A stretch of DNA of 32,345 nt, taken from Methylomonas lenta (GTDB lineage: Bacteria > Pseudomonadota > Gammaproteobacteria > Methylococcales > Methylomonadaceae). Positions 1 to 8,162 of the stretch are shown here, one piece after another; the stretch's first letter is position 1; each line of letters begins with the position of its first letter. The notes beneath the pieces were generated by a model that did not search any database, was not told where the DNA came from, and saw only the letters and a list, made by a program, of their open reading frames with translations. The stretch is taken from assembly GCF_001644015.1 (NCBI RefSeq), contig NZ_LUUI01000131.1, positions 1 through 32,345 of the forward strand. Reading direction: 5' to 3'. Both the position numbers and the translations under genes were made by a program.

Positions 1-54
1 GAAAGGCGAAAGGCGAAAATAGTATAGGGTGGATGGTGAATTTCACTTGATTTT

Positions 55-78
55 CTGATTCGGTAGCCCTCGAATCAG
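55..78. repeat. Perfect 8-bp inverted repeat upstream of the GDSL gene
   Basis: The arms CTGATTCG (55-62) and CGAATCAG (71-78) are perfectly complementary around an 8-nt loop. The run that follows (caggttaatttt) is only weakly T-rich. The repeat could therefore be the terminator of a gene lying left of the window or a leader hairpin of the gene starting at 104. Positions 1-54 contain a doubled gaaaggc and no recognisable gene end. Confidence 0.4.
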
Positions 79-103
79 CAGGTTAATTTTAGGGAGTTTA
101 GGC

Positions 104-709
104 ATGAAAAAATGGATAATCGGTTTAGCGCTACTGGGTGTAATAGCTTGTAACAAACAAACACCTATGCTGAGCAAGTTGCCGGATCAGGCTGTCATTC
201 TCGCTTTTGGTGACAGTTTGACTTATGGCACCGGCGCCGCCGCAGAACATGATTATCCGAGCATTCTGGCTGGATTGGCCGGCCGCGAAGTCATCAATGC
301 CGGCGTACCCGGCGAAATCAGCAGCGAAGGCTTAATACGTTTGCCAGCATTACTGGACGAGTATCAACCGAATCTATTGATTTTGATACATGGCGGTAAC
401 GATATTTTGCGCCAGATAAACCCTGAACAAACCCGCGACAACCTAAAAGCCATGATAGCGGAAGCCAAACAACGCAATATTGCCGTGGTCTTGATGGGCG
501 TCCCCAAATTCGGTTTGGTGTTTTTACACAGTGCGGAATTTTACGCAGAACTGGCGCAGTCCGAGCAGGTGCCGGTAGATTTGGAGAGCTTGCCGACTAT
601 TTTGGCTTCCAATGCACTTAAATCCGACACCGTACATCCAAATGATGCGGGCTACGCACAATTAGCCAAAAACATTGCTGTGCTACTGCAACAGCAAGGC
701 GCACTATAA
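104..709 (+). CDS. GDSL/SGNH-family lipoprotein esterase (TesA/arylesterase-like)
   Basis: This is a 201-aa SGNH hydrolase, expected to cleave ester or thioester bonds at the periplasmic face of a membrane. The N-terminus is a lipoprotein signal: positive residues, a hydrophobic stretch, then the lipobox VIAC with the lipidated Cys at residue 16. Block I is FGDSLTYG with nucleophile Ser38. The block II Gly lies in NAGVPGE near residue 69, the block III motif is GGND (97-100), and the catalytic pair is Asp175/His178 in DTVHPND. The length fits TesA-type enzymes. A good ribosome binding site (AGGGAG) lies 8 nt before the ATG. The gene is followed after 24 nt by a dehydrogenase and may be co-transcribed with it. 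The natural substrate cannot be read from the sequence. Confidence 0.85.
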   Translation: MKKWIIGLALLGVIACNKQTPMLSKLPDQAVILAFGDSLTYGTGAAAEHDYPSILAGLAGREVINAGVPGEISSEGLIRLPALLDEYQPNLLILIHGGNDILRQINPEQTRDNLKAMIAEAKQRNIAVVLMGVPKFGLVFLHSAEFYAELAQSEQVPVDLESLPTILASNALKSDTVHPNDAGYAQLAKNIAVLLQQQGAL

Positions 710-733
710 ACGGATATTGGGGAGTTCATAATA

Positions 734-1591
734 ATGAAAACAGGCATGATAGGCTTAGGGGCCATGGGTCTAGGCATGGCGCGGAATCTTGCCAAAGCAG
801 GTTTTCTGCAGGCGGTTTATAATCGCACCTCCAGCAAAGCAGAAGCGTTAGCGGCTGAATTAAATGTTAAATCCTTTACCAGTCCACAAGCGTTAGCAGC
901 ACAAGTCGATCTAATACTGCTATGTGTTTCGGCTGATCAGGATGTACTGGATGTGGTGTCTGCCCTATGCGACAGCATCAAACCCGGTTCTGTGGTGGTT
1001 GATATGTCGACTGTTAGCAGCAACACCGCCAAACAAGCCGCAAGTTTGCTTAAAACCAGGCAGGCCGATTTTCTCGATGCCCCGGTTTCAGGTGGCGTCG
1101 AAGGCGCCAATCAAGGCTCGCTGGCCATGATGGTAGGTGGTGATGCTGCCGTGCTTGCGCGAGTTAAACCGGTTTTACAAGCCATGACCGCACGTATCGA
1201 ACATCTGGGCGATACCGGCTCGGGACAAGCCTGCAAAGCAGTCAATCAAATCATGTGTGCCGGCATAAATCATGCCGTGACTGAAGCACTGGCTTTCGGC
1301 CAGGCCCAGGGTTTGGATATGGAAAAAGTCATCGATGTGATCACGGGCGGCGCGGCCGGTAACTGGTTTTTACAGCATCGCGGTAAAACTATGACGCAAG
1401 GCACTTTCCAACCCGGCTTTAAACTGGCTTTGCATCACAAGGATTTACTAATTTGCCAACAAATGGCCGAGCAAGCGCAAATTGCCTGCCCATTAACAGA
1501 ATCAACTCTGCATGATTATCAAATGCTCATGCAGCAAGGCTTTGGCGACGAAGATATTTCGGCGCTATATCGATTAAAACGGAAATCTTAA
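734..1591 (+). CDS. NAD(P)-dependent 3-hydroxyisobutyrate dehydrogenase-family oxidoreductase
   Basis: This 285-aa beta-hydroxyacid dehydrogenase is expected to oxidise a short hydroxyacid, or reduce the matching semialdehyde, using NAD(P). The N-terminal Rossmann motif [13 protein letters not shown] (7-19) binds the cofactor. [11 protein letters not shown] (115-125) is the family substrate-binding signature, and the catalytic Lys is Lys168 in [11 protein letters not shown]. The helical C-terminal half gives the normal family length. The ATG is preceded by GGGGAG at a 9-nt spacing. The gene lies between the GDSL gene and UDP-glucose dehydrogenase with short gaps (24 and 19 nt), so a shared transcript is likely. 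Candidates include glyoxylate/succinic semialdehyde reductase, tartronate semialdehyde reductase and 3-hydroxyisobutyrate dehydrogenase. The substrate is not determined here. Confidence 0.85.
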   Translation: MKTGMIGLGAMGLGMARNLAKAGFLQAVYNRTSSKAEALAAELNVKSFTSPQALAAQVDLILLCVSADQDVLDVVSALCDSIKPGSVVVDMSTVSSNTAKQAASLLKTRQADFLDAPVSGGVEGANQGSLAMMVGGDAAVLARVKPVLQAMTARIEHLGDTGSGQACKAVNQIMCAGINHAVTEALAFGQAQGLDMEKVIDVITGGAAGNWFLQHRGKTMTQGTFQPGFKLALHHKDLLICQQMAEQAQIACPLTESTLHDYQMLMQQGFGDEDISALYRLKRKS

Positions 1592-1610
1592 TTTACGATG
1601 TGGAGTAATG

Positions 1611-2930
1611 ATGAAAATTACAGTATTTGGTAGCGGTTATGTGGGTTTGGTAACAGGAGCCTGTCTGGCCGATGTTGGCAATCAAGTTATGTGCATGGAT
1701 GTGGATCAAAGCAAAATCGACAAACTCAAACAAGGCATCATTCCAATTTACGAGCCAGGCCTGGAAGATATGGTCAAAGAAAATATGGCTGCCGGCCGTT
1801 TGCACTTTACTACTGACGTCAAAGAAGCCGTAGATTTTGGTTTGTTTCAGTTTGTTGCTGTTGGCACGCCGCCGGATGAAGACGGCTCGGCAGATTTAAA
1901 ATACGTGCTGGCGGTAGCCAAAAGCATAGCCGAACACATGACCGACTATAAAATCATCGTCGACAAATCTACCGTACCCGTAGGCACCGCCGACAAAGTC
2001 AAACAAGCGGTATTGGATGTATTGGCTACACGTGGTGAAACCCAAGAATTTGATGTGGTATCCAATCCGGAATTTTTGAAAGAAGGTTCGGCTTTGGATG
2101 ATTTTATGAAGCCCGACCGCATCATCATAGGCACCGACAACCCCAGAACCGCCGAATTGCTCAAAGCCCTGTACGCACCGTTCAACCGCAGCCGCGAACG
2201 GGTGATTACCATGGACATTCGCTCCGCCGAACTGACCAAATACGCCGCCAACGCCATGCTGGCCACCAAAATCAGTTTCATGAACGAACTGGCTAACTTG
2301 GCGGAAAGACTGGGTGCCGATATCGAAAACGTGCGCCACGGCATCGGTTCCGACAGTCGCATCGGCTACAGCTTTATCTACCCTGGCTGCGGCTACGGCG
2401 GTTCCTGCTTTCCAAAAGATGTGAAAGCCCTGGAGCGCACCGCCAAAGAAATGGGTTATCACGCTGAATTATTGAGCGCGGTGGAAAATGTCAACGATAG
2501 ACAAAAACATCGGTTGTTCGAAAAAATATCGGCCCATTATCCGGACGGCGTCAAAGGCAAAACTTTCGCCATATGGGGCCTGGCTTTCAAACCCAATACC
2601 GACGACATGCGCGAAGCCCCCAGTCGGGTATTGCTGGAAGCCTTGATAGCTGCCGGCGCCAGCGTACAGGTCTACGACCCGGAAGCCATGCACGAAACCC
2701 AGCGAATTTACGGCGACAAAGCCGGCTTGATGTATTGCGATATGCAAGCCGACGCCTTACAAAATGCTGACGCCTTAATCATCGTTACCGAATGGAAACA
2801 ATTCCGCAGCCCGGATTTCGAGCAATTGAGTCGGCAGTTAAAAGATAAAGTCATTTTTGATGGTCGTAATATGTACGAACCGAAATTTGTTAAGCAGGCG
2901 GGATTGCAATATTACGCGATTGGTCGTTGA
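1611..2930 (+). CDS. ugd: UDP-glucose 6-dehydrogenase
   Basis: The enzyme oxidises UDP-glucose to UDP-glucuronate in two NAD+-dependent steps, supplying precursors for exopolysaccharide or envelope sugars in the cytosol. The N-terminus has the NAD-binding motif [11 protein letters not shown], the central region has [10 protein letters not shown], and the catalytic cysteine lies in YGGSCFPKD (about residue 266). The C-terminal UDP-binding domain includes [17 protein letters not shown]. The length of 439 aa is typical. Two ATGs are adjacent (1608 and 1611). The second is preferred because GGAG at 1602-1605 is 5 nt from it but only 2 nt from the first. An intrinsic terminator follows at 2984-3023, making this the last gene of the + strand group. 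Confidence 0.93.
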   Translation: MKITVFGSGYVGLVTGACLADVGNQVMCMDVDQSKIDKLKQGIIPIYEPGLEDMVKENMAAGRLHFTTDVKEAVDFGLFQFVAVGTPPDEDGSADLKYVLAVAKSIAEHMTDYKIIVDKSTVPVGTADKVKQAVLDVLATRGETQEFDVVSNPEFLKEGSALDDFMKPDRIIIGTDNPRTAELLKALYAPFNRSRERVITMDIRSAELTKYAANAMLATKISFMNELANLAERLGADIENVRHGIGSDSRIGYSFIYPGCGYGGSCFPKDVKALERTAKEMGYHAELLSAVENVNDRQKHRLFEKISAHYPDGVKGKTFAIWGLAFKPNTDDMREAPSRVLLEALIAAGASVQVYDPEAMHETQRIYGDKAGLMYCDMQADALQNADALIIVTEWKQFRSPDFEQLSRQLKDKVIFDGRNMYEPKFVKQAGLQYYAIGR

Positions 2931-2983
2931 GTGCTATCAGGCTAAAAATGCGCAGAAAAGTAGTACTTCTTATTTCGGCAGGG

Positions 2984-3023
2984 AAGCCGGAATTAAGACT
3001 AGACGCTGATTCGGGCTTTTTTT
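2984..3023 (+). terminator. Rho-independent terminator after ugd
   Basis: The arms aagccggaat (2984-2993) and attcgggctt (3009-3018) pair with a single central G-G mismatch. The loop is 15 nt, and a run of Ts follows (3017-3023). It sits about 55 nt after the ugd stop. Confidence 0.65.
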
Positions 3024-3115
3024 ATAAAAAAATACCCCTAGGTTGCTGGATTTGTATATTCGAGGTTTTGCAAAAGCCTCTGTACAAGTTACCCACTTGC
3101 TGAATTTTTACCTAC

Positions 3116-3610
3116 CTAGCGTTGGCTGTGGTTGCGCCTATTTCTGTTATCAGGGCTGTGTTGAACACTTCCCATGCTGTCCGAAGTAGGCGCTGACTGC
3201 CAGGAACGCTTCGCTGCAGAAGTATGTTGATGACTTCTTGCTTGCGCTCCCCTGTCTTGTTCCCTTGCATGGTTTTGCCAACGTCCAGCATTGTTACTCT
3301 TCCCGCCTGGGTTTAGCTGATTTCGATGCGGGTTGGCGGTTCGCCAATCCCTGTTGTAATCATGTCCTCCATGTAACGCTGCGCGATTTGAGTAGCCAGG
3401 GCTTCTGTAGCGCTGATAGTGAACACCACCAGCCGGCTGATAATAAGTTTGCGCAGGATAATAATAGGATTCTTGAACGCCATAACCAGTGCTGTAAACA
3501 GAGCCATAGCTGCTACTATAACCAGCATAACCATGTTGATAGCCGTTATAAGCACAACCCGACAATGCTGATGCAAGAATAATTGAAAAAGCCAACTGTA
3601 AAATTTTCAT
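3116..3610 (-). CDS. Small Tyr/Ser/Gly-rich putative lipoprotein
   Basis: I do not recognise this 164-aa protein as a named family. Its start is convincing: MKILQLAF followed by a hydrophobic segment and the lipobox LSGC gives lipidation at Cys19, and a GAGG ribosome binding site lies 5 nt before the ATG. After the Cys there is a low-complexity stretch of GY, SY and YY repeats (about residues 20-65). The rest is a hydrophilic tail rich in Asn, Arg, His, Ser and Gln, with very few hydrophobic residues. The mature protein therefore looks unstructured, cell-envelope-anchored and basic. It lies alone on the - strand, between the ugd terminator and the FAH-family gene, with 80 nt separating it from the latter. 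An overlapping + strand ORF (3238-3582) has no supporting signals. Confidence 0.7.
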   Translation of the reverse strand: MKILQLAFSIILASALSGCAYNGYQHGYAGYSSSYGSVYSTGYGVQESYYYPAQTYYQPAGGVHYQRYRSPGYSNRAALHGGHDYNRDWRTANPHRNQLNPGGKSNNAGRWQNHAREQDRGAQARSHQHTSAAKRSWQSAPTSDSMGSVQHSPDNRNRRNHSQR

Positions 3611-3690
3611 AAATACCTCGTGGCCTCAGCCTGTTATTTTTATGATGGTTACAGCATAGCGGGTAGAGACTTAATTCATGCTTAACATCG

Positions 3691-4563
3691 TTAAATTACG
3701 TAAAAACCATCCGGCTCGGCGATTACAGGGTTAGTTAGTGTCCCCACTGACTCGATTTCAATGCGCACGGTTTGGCCGGGTTTTAGATAGCCACGCGGCT
3801 GCATTTTTACTCCGACTCCGGCAGGCGTACCGGTACTGATTACATCCCCTGGTTCCAGAGTCATGGCCTGACTGAGATAGGCGATCATTTCATAACAATT
3901 GAATATCATCGCTTGCGTATTGGCATTCTGGCGTAATTCGTCATCCACCCAGGTCTTCAACGTCAGATTATGCGGGTCGGCAATCTCATCGGCGGTCACC
4001 AGCCAAGGCCCCATTGGGCCGTGGGTATCGAAAGACTTGCCCAGTGTCCAGGTGGGCGTGCGATGTTGCCAGTCGCGTACGGTTACATCGTTACAAATGG
4101 TGTAACCAGCGATGGCTTCGTGAGCATTTTCAACCGACACATGTCGGCAACGTTTGCCAATTACAAATCCCAGCTCCCCTTCGTAATCGACTTTCTCCGA
4201 GACCTTAGGGCAATGAATGGCTGCGCCAGGGCCGATGACACAAGTGCTTTGTTTGGTAAAAAAAGTGGGGTACTCGGGTTTGTCGCGACCTGTTTCACTG
4301 ATGTGATCGGCATAATTCAAGCCTATCCCCAAAAATTTTCCAGGACGGGGGATCGGTGCCAGCAACTGTATATCTGACAATTTAACTCGCCGTTGACCCG
4401 AAACTATCAAGGCCTGCATGGCAGTCAAGCCACCCGCACCACTGGCTAAAAAGGTCATCATATTGTCTGCATCATCGATATGGCCGGTAGCGACTACTAC
4501 GCTATCGTCTACCAGGGCACCGATACAGATTTTTCCGTTTTGGATAAATGTCACCAACTTCAT
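3691..4563 (-). CDS. Fumarylacetoacetate hydrolase (FAH) family protein
   Basis: This is a metal-dependent hydrolase, isomerase or decarboxylase of the FAH superfamily, acting on a beta-dicarbonyl acid. Family signatures are GIGLNYADH, the metal-ligand region VDYEGELGFVIG and the C-terminal VISTGTPAGVGV followed by LKPGQTVRIEIESVGTL. From this start the protein has 290 aa, normal for the family. I chose MKLVTF as the start because homologues typically begin there. A second start at 4593 (MQFFTDSV) has a better ribosome binding site, AGGA 5 nt upstream, and adds 10 residues. The gene diverges from mmoX, so its promoter must lie within the same 361-bp gap as the sMMO control sites. A link with methane metabolism is not evident. 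The substrate could be acylpyruvate, ureidoglycolate-like or another keto acid. Confidence 0.85.
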   Translation of the reverse strand: MKLVTFIQNGKICIGALVDDSVVVATGHIDDADNMMTFLASGAGGLTAMQALIVSGQRRVKLSDIQLLAPIPRPGKFLGIGLNYADHISETGRDKPEYPTFFTKQSTCVIGPGAAIHCPKVSEKVDYEGELGFVIGKRCRHVSVENAHEAIAGYTICNDVTVRDWQHRTPTWTLGKSFDTHGPMGPWLVTADEIADPHNLTLKTWVDDELRQNANTQAMIFNCYEMIAYLSQAMTLEPGDVISTGTPAGVGVKMQPRGYLKPGQTVRIEIESVGTLTNPVIAEPDGFYVI

Positions 4564-4657
4564 AATGTCCACGCTGTCTGTAAAAAACTGCATTGTAATC
4601 CTACGCATGGTGTTTTTCTTTGACTGCTCTTTTTCGGAAATCGAGCATTTGTACAGT

Positions 4658-4669
4658 CTGGACGTCCAG
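4658..4669. promoter_or_regulatory. Perfect 12-bp palindrome, candidate activator site upstream of mmoX
   Basis: The sequence CTGGACGTCCAG is its own reverse complement. It is centred about 150 bp upstream of the start point predicted from the -24/-12 promoter, within the usual range for enhancer sites of sigma-54 activators. It lies about 25 bp from a second perfect dyad at 4679-4699. Binding by MmoR is inference. It could equally serve the divergent FAH-family gene. Confidence 0.4.
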
Positions 4670-4678
4670 TTTTTAATC

Positions 4679-4699
4679 GGTGTCTATTTTTTAGACACC
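4679..4699. promoter_or_regulatory. Perfect inverted repeat, candidate MmoR upstream activating sequence
   Basis: The arms GGTGTCTA (4679-4686) and TAGACACC (4692-4699) are perfectly complementary around five Ts. The centre is about 125 bp upstream of the predicted mmoX transcription start, a standard position for a sigma-54 enhancer-binding protein. MmoR, encoded 8 kb downstream, has a Fis-type DNA-binding domain that would recognise such a dyad. The repeat lies between divergent genes, so a terminator role is unlikely. Confidence 0.5.
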
Positions 4700-4786
4700 T
4701 TTCCTGTCCTTTTTTTATTCCATTTTGCGGCCTATTCTGTAGTTAACTAATTGTTTTATTTGGTTATTATTTAATTTATACGATAT

Positions 4787-4802
4787 TGGTATGCATGTTG
4801 CT
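4787..4802 (+). promoter_or_regulatory. Sigma-54 (-24/-12) promoter of the sMMO operon
   Basis: TGGTATGCATGTTGCT matches the RpoN consensus TGGCACRNNNNTTGCW at the invariant GG (4788-4789) and GC (4800-4801), with exactly 10 bp between them. Only the C at position 4 and the C at position 6 deviate. Transcription would start near 4814, leaving a leader of about 110 nt before mmoX. sMMO operons are known to use sigma-54 promoters, and the cluster encodes a sigma-54 activator. Confidence 0.75.
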
Positions 4803-4924
4803 TTATAGGGGCGAGGCTGACGTCACTTCGCAAAAGAAAGCCAGTTCAAGACGACAGGAAATCTCTAAAACGCCGGCTGGCGTTGGCCTCTTTCAAATTA
4901 ATAACAAAACAGTGAGGAAATAAT

Positions 4925-6508
4925 ATGGCTATTAGTGCAGCAACAAAAGCCGCAACCGATGCGTTAGCCGCAAATCCTGCGCCCGTAAGCGTAGGGGCTC
5001 AGGAAGTTCACAGATGGATGCAAAGCTTTACTTGGGATTTTGATAAAAATCGAACCAAATATTCGACCAAATACAAAATGGCCAACGATACCAAGGAGCA
5101 ATTCAAGCTGATCGCTAAAGAATATGCGCGTATGGAATCGGTTAAGGACGAGCGTCAATTCGGTAGTTTGCAAGATGTATTGACACGGGTAGATGCGGCC
5201 AACCGCGTACATCCGAAATGGAATGAATCGATGAAAGTCATTTCCAATTTCTTGGAAGTGGGCGAATACAACGCAATTGCCGCCACCGGTATGTTGTGGG
5301 ATTCTGCAACCGCGCCCGAACAAAAAAATGGCTACTTGGGTCAGGTGTTAGACGAAATTCGCCACACCAACCAATGTGGTTACATCAACTATTACTTTGC
5401 CAAACAAGGCCAAGATGCAGCTGGTCACAATGATGCTCGCCGCACTCGCGCGATTGGGCCTCTTTGGAAAGGCATGAAACGGGTATTCTCGGATGGTTTT
5501 ATTTCCGGTGATGCGGTTGAATGCTCAATCAACTTGCAACTGGTCGGTGAGGCTTGCTTTACCAATCCGTTGATCGTTGCCGTTACCGAATGGGCGTCTG
5601 CCAATGGCGATGAAATGACGCCGACCGTGTTCCTGTCGATTGAAACCGACGAATTGCGCCACATGGCCAATGGTTACCAAACCGTGGTATCTATCGCCAA
5701 CGACGAAGCGGCTTCAAAATATCTGAACACGGATTTGAACAACGCCTTCTGGACCCAACAAAAATACTTTACCCCTGTGTTGGGTATGATGTTTGAGTAC
5801 GGCAGCCATTTCAAAGTCGAGCCTTGGGTTAAAACCTGGAATCGCTGGGTGTATGAAGATTGGGGTGGTATCTGGATCGGTCGTTTGGGCAAATACGGCG
5901 TTGAATCACCACGTAGCTTGCGGGATGCGAAAAAAGACGCCTATTGGGCGCATCACGACTTGTTCTTGATTGCTTACGCTTTATGGCCTACCGGTTTCTT
6001 CCGTTTGAGCCTGCCAACGCCTGAAGAAGCAGAATGGTATGAAGCCAACTATCCAGGCTGGTACGACATGTACGGCAAAGTGTATGACGAATGGCGTGCT
6101 CGTGGTTGCGAAGATCCAAGCAGCGGATTCCTGCCTATCCAGTGGTTCATCGAAAACAACCATCCGATCTATATCGACCGGGTTTCTCAAGTACCGTTCT
6201 GCCCAAGCTATTGCAAAGGCGAAAGCACCTTGCGTGTTCTGGAATTCAACGGCAAAAAACATTCCTTCAGCGACCAATGGGGAGAAAGAATGTGGCTTTC
6301 AGAGCCTGAGCGTTATGAGTGCCAAAACATTTTCGAGCAATACGAAGGTCGCGAACTGTCCGAAGTGATTGCCGAAGGCTTTGGTCTACGTAGCGATGGC
6401 AAAACTTTAATCAGCCAGCCACACACCAACAAAGACGGCAAATTGTGGACGCTGGACGATATCAAAAAAATTAATTGCGTGTTTTCCGATCCATTGAAAG
6501 CCCTGTAA
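4925..6508 (+). CDS. mmoX: sMMO hydroxylase alpha subunit
   Basis: MmoX is the catalytic subunit of soluble methane monooxygenase. It holds the diiron centre that inserts one oxygen atom of O2 into methane to give methanol in the cytosol. All iron ligands are present at the same positions as in the Methylococcus Bath protein: Glu114, Glu144, His147, Glu209, Glu243 and His246. Cys151 and Thr213 near the active site are also conserved (HTNQC, EACFT). The length of 527 aa is that of the family. GAGG lies about 8 nt before the ATG. This is the first gene of mmoXYBZDC, preceded by a sigma-54 promoter and palindromes. The gap to mmoY is 31 nt. Confidence 0.98.
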   Translation: MAISAATKAATDALAANPAPVSVGAQEVHRWMQSFTWDFDKNRTKYSTKYKMANDTKEQFKLIAKEYARMESVKDERQFGSLQDVLTRVDAANRVHPKWNESMKVISNFLEVGEYNAIAATGMLWDSATAPEQKNGYLGQVLDEIRHTNQCGYINYYFAKQGQDAAGHNDARRTRAIGPLWKGMKRVFSDGFISGDAVECSINLQLVGEACFTNPLIVAVTEWASANGDEMTPTVFLSIETDELRHMANGYQTVVSIANDEAASKYLNTDLNNAFWTQQKYFTPVLGMMFEYGSHFKVEPWVKTWNRWVYEDWGGIWIGRLGKYGVESPRSLRDAKKDAYWAHHDLFLIAYALWPTGFFRLSLPTPEEAEWYEANYPGWYDMYGKVYDEWRARGCEDPSSGFLPIQWFIENNHPIYIDRVSQVPFCPSYCKGESTLRVLEFNGKKHSFSDQWGERMWLSEPERYECQNIFEQYEGRELSEVIAEGFGLRSDGKTLISQPHTNKDGKLWTLDDIKKINCVFSDPLKAL

Positions 6509-6539
6509 TCATTTCAACTATTGTTAAGGAAACAAGCTT

Positions 6540-7718
6540 ATGTCTATAGAAGTTAATGGTGGAAGACGCGGTCTAACTGATCCGGAAATTGCCGCTGTAA
6601 TCATGGCCGCAGTGCCCGACAAACCGTTGGAAACTCAACGCAAAATGAACTATTTCATGAAGCCGCGCGGTAAACGGGTTAATGAATATGAAACGTTGTG
6701 CTGCTATACCCAGCCTACACCGGACTGGATTCCTGGTGGTCTGGACTGGGGCGACTGGACGCAAAAATTCCACGGTGGACGTCCTTCTTGGAGCAATGAA
6801 TCCACTGAAATGCGTAGCTCGGATTGGCTGGCCCATCGCGATCCGGCTTTTCGTTGGCACGCACTGTATGTCAAAGATAAAGCCGAAGAATGGCGTTATA
6901 CCGACCGCTTTCTGAAAGCTTACTCGGCTGACGGCCATGTACGCTCCATTGATCCAGTCTGGCGCGATGAAGTATTGGGTGATTATTTGGGCGCCTTCGG
7001 TTTTTACGAGTATGGCTTGTTCAATTCGCATTCCTCTGTGGTGCGTGATTGCCTAGGTGATACCTTGCGCATGAGCAGCGCCATGATCGGCCTGGACAAA
7101 GTCGATAACGCACAAATGATACAAGCCGAAAGAACGTTCCTGTCTAAATTGGTGCCTGGTTTTCCGGAGTCTACCGACATTCCTAAACAGGAATGGACTC
7201 AAGGCTCCATATTCAAAGGTGCTAGAGAGTTGGTGCAAGATATTTGGCAAGCCACTTATGACTGGAATGAAATCTTGTTCTCAGGTCATATGATTTGCGA
7301 TCCGCTGTTCGGTCAATTTGTGCGTAGAGAATTCTTCTTGCGTTTGTCATCCTATTACGGTGACAACTTGACGCCGTTCTTTATCAATCAAATGCAGTTG
7401 TATTTCTCACAAACCAAGGGCATTACCACCGACATGTTCCATACCTGTCTGGGTACTGACGTGGAATTCGGCGATTACAACAACCGCTTGATGCGAGCCT
7501 GGGCCGATAAATGGCTGCCGAGAACCGTTAATGCATTGAAGGATTTCATGGGTATTTACGACACCATCCCTGAAATCAAGGGTGTTAGCGACAAAGCGGC
7601 CATTGAAGCGGCTCTAGTTCGGGTATTTGCGGATTGGAAACGTGATTTCGCTGATCCTATCAACTACAAAGTCGATACCGCTGCATTGGTTAAAACCGTG
7701 TTATCCGGTCTCAAATAA
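6540..7718 (+). CDS. mmoY: sMMO hydroxylase beta subunit
   Basis: MmoY is the structural beta subunit of the (alpha-beta-gamma)2 hydroxylase. It is related in fold to MmoX but lacks the diiron ligands, and it forms the dimer core. The 392-aa length agrees with the family (about 390). Recognisable segments include RGLTDPEIAAVIMAAVP near the N-terminus, the Trp-rich WIPGGLDWGDWTQKFHGGRP and YDWNEILFSGHMICDPLFGQ. The start is supported by an AAGGAAAC ribosome binding site. It lies between mmoX and mmoB, only 9 nt from mmoB, consistent with one transcript. Confidence 0.97.
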   Translation: MSIEVNGGRRGLTDPEIAAVIMAAVPDKPLETQRKMNYFMKPRGKRVNEYETLCCYTQPTPDWIPGGLDWGDWTQKFHGGRPSWSNESTEMRSSDWLAHRDPAFRWHALYVKDKAEEWRYTDRFLKAYSADGHVRSIDPVWRDEVLGDYLGAFGFYEYGLFNSHSSVVRDCLGDTLRMSSAMIGLDKVDNAQMIQAERTFLSKLVPGFPESTDIPKQEWTQGSIFKGARELVQDIWQATYDWNEILFSGHMICDPLFGQFVRREFFLRLSSYYGDNLTPFFINQMQLYFSQTKGITTDMFHTCLGTDVEFGDYNNRLMRAWADKWLPRTVNALKDFMGIYDTIPEIKGVSDKAAIEAALVRVFADWKRDFADPINYKVDTAALVKTVLSGLK

Positions 7719-7727
7719 GGAAATATT

Positions 7728-8153
7728 ATGTCTAAAAGTTCAAATGCTTACAACGCAGGCATTATGCAAAAAACCGGCAAAGCCTTTGCCGATGAGTACT
7801 TCTCCGAAGACAACCAAGTGGTACATGAAAGTCACGAAGTGGTGTTGGTCTTAAAAAAATCCGATGAACTCAACACCGTGGTTGAAGAAATCTTGCTGGG
7901 TTCGCACAAAGCGGACAACCCTACACTGGTCGTAGAGGATCGCGCTGGTTTTTGGTGGCTGAAAGCCACTGGCAAAATCGAGATCGATTGCACGGAAGTA
8001 TCCGAGCTGTTGGGTAAACATTACAGTGTTTATGACTTGTTGGTTGATGTTTCATCGACCATCGGTCGCGCTTATACGCTGGGCGAAACCTTTACCATTA
8101 CCTCAGAGTTGATGGGATTGGATGTCAAACTGAAAGACTTGGCCGCTGCATAG
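7728..8153 (+). CDS. mmoB: sMMO regulatory (coupling) protein B
   Basis: MmoB is the small cofactor-free protein that binds the hydroxylase near the diiron site. It tunes substrate and oxygen access and is needed for efficient turnover with NADH. The 141-aa protein carries the family core (QVVHESHEVVLVLKKSDE, VEDRAGFWWLKA, VDVSSTIGRAYTLGETFTITSELMG, read as separate blocks). The N-terminal tail reads NAYNAGIMQKTGKAF. At the site where the Bath protein is cut between Met12 and Gly13, this protein has Gln, as in the Methylosinus type. The ribosome binding site AAGGAAA overlaps the end of mmoY. The gap to mmoZ is 9 nt. Confidence 0.97.
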   Translation: MSKSSNAYNAGIMQKTGKAFADEYFSEDNQVVHESHEVVLVLKKSDELNTVVEEILLGSHKADNPTLVVEDRAGFWWLKATGKIEIDCTEVSELLGKHYSVYDLLVDVSSTIGRAYTLGETFTITSELMGLDVKLKDLAAA

Positions 8154-8162
8154 GAGATAACC

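Noticed and set aside
1896-2462. 188-aa - strand ORF opposite ugd
   Set aside because: Shadow of the conserved ugd frame with no start signals or family resemblance.
3238-3582. + strand ORF opposite the Tyr-rich lipoprotein gene
   Set aside because: No ribosome binding site or domain; the - strand frame has a lipobox and a good ribosome binding site.
4679-4699. GGTGTCTA/TAGACACC hairpin read as a terminator
   Set aside because: It lies between divergent genes, where no transcript needs ending, and its position fits an activator site.
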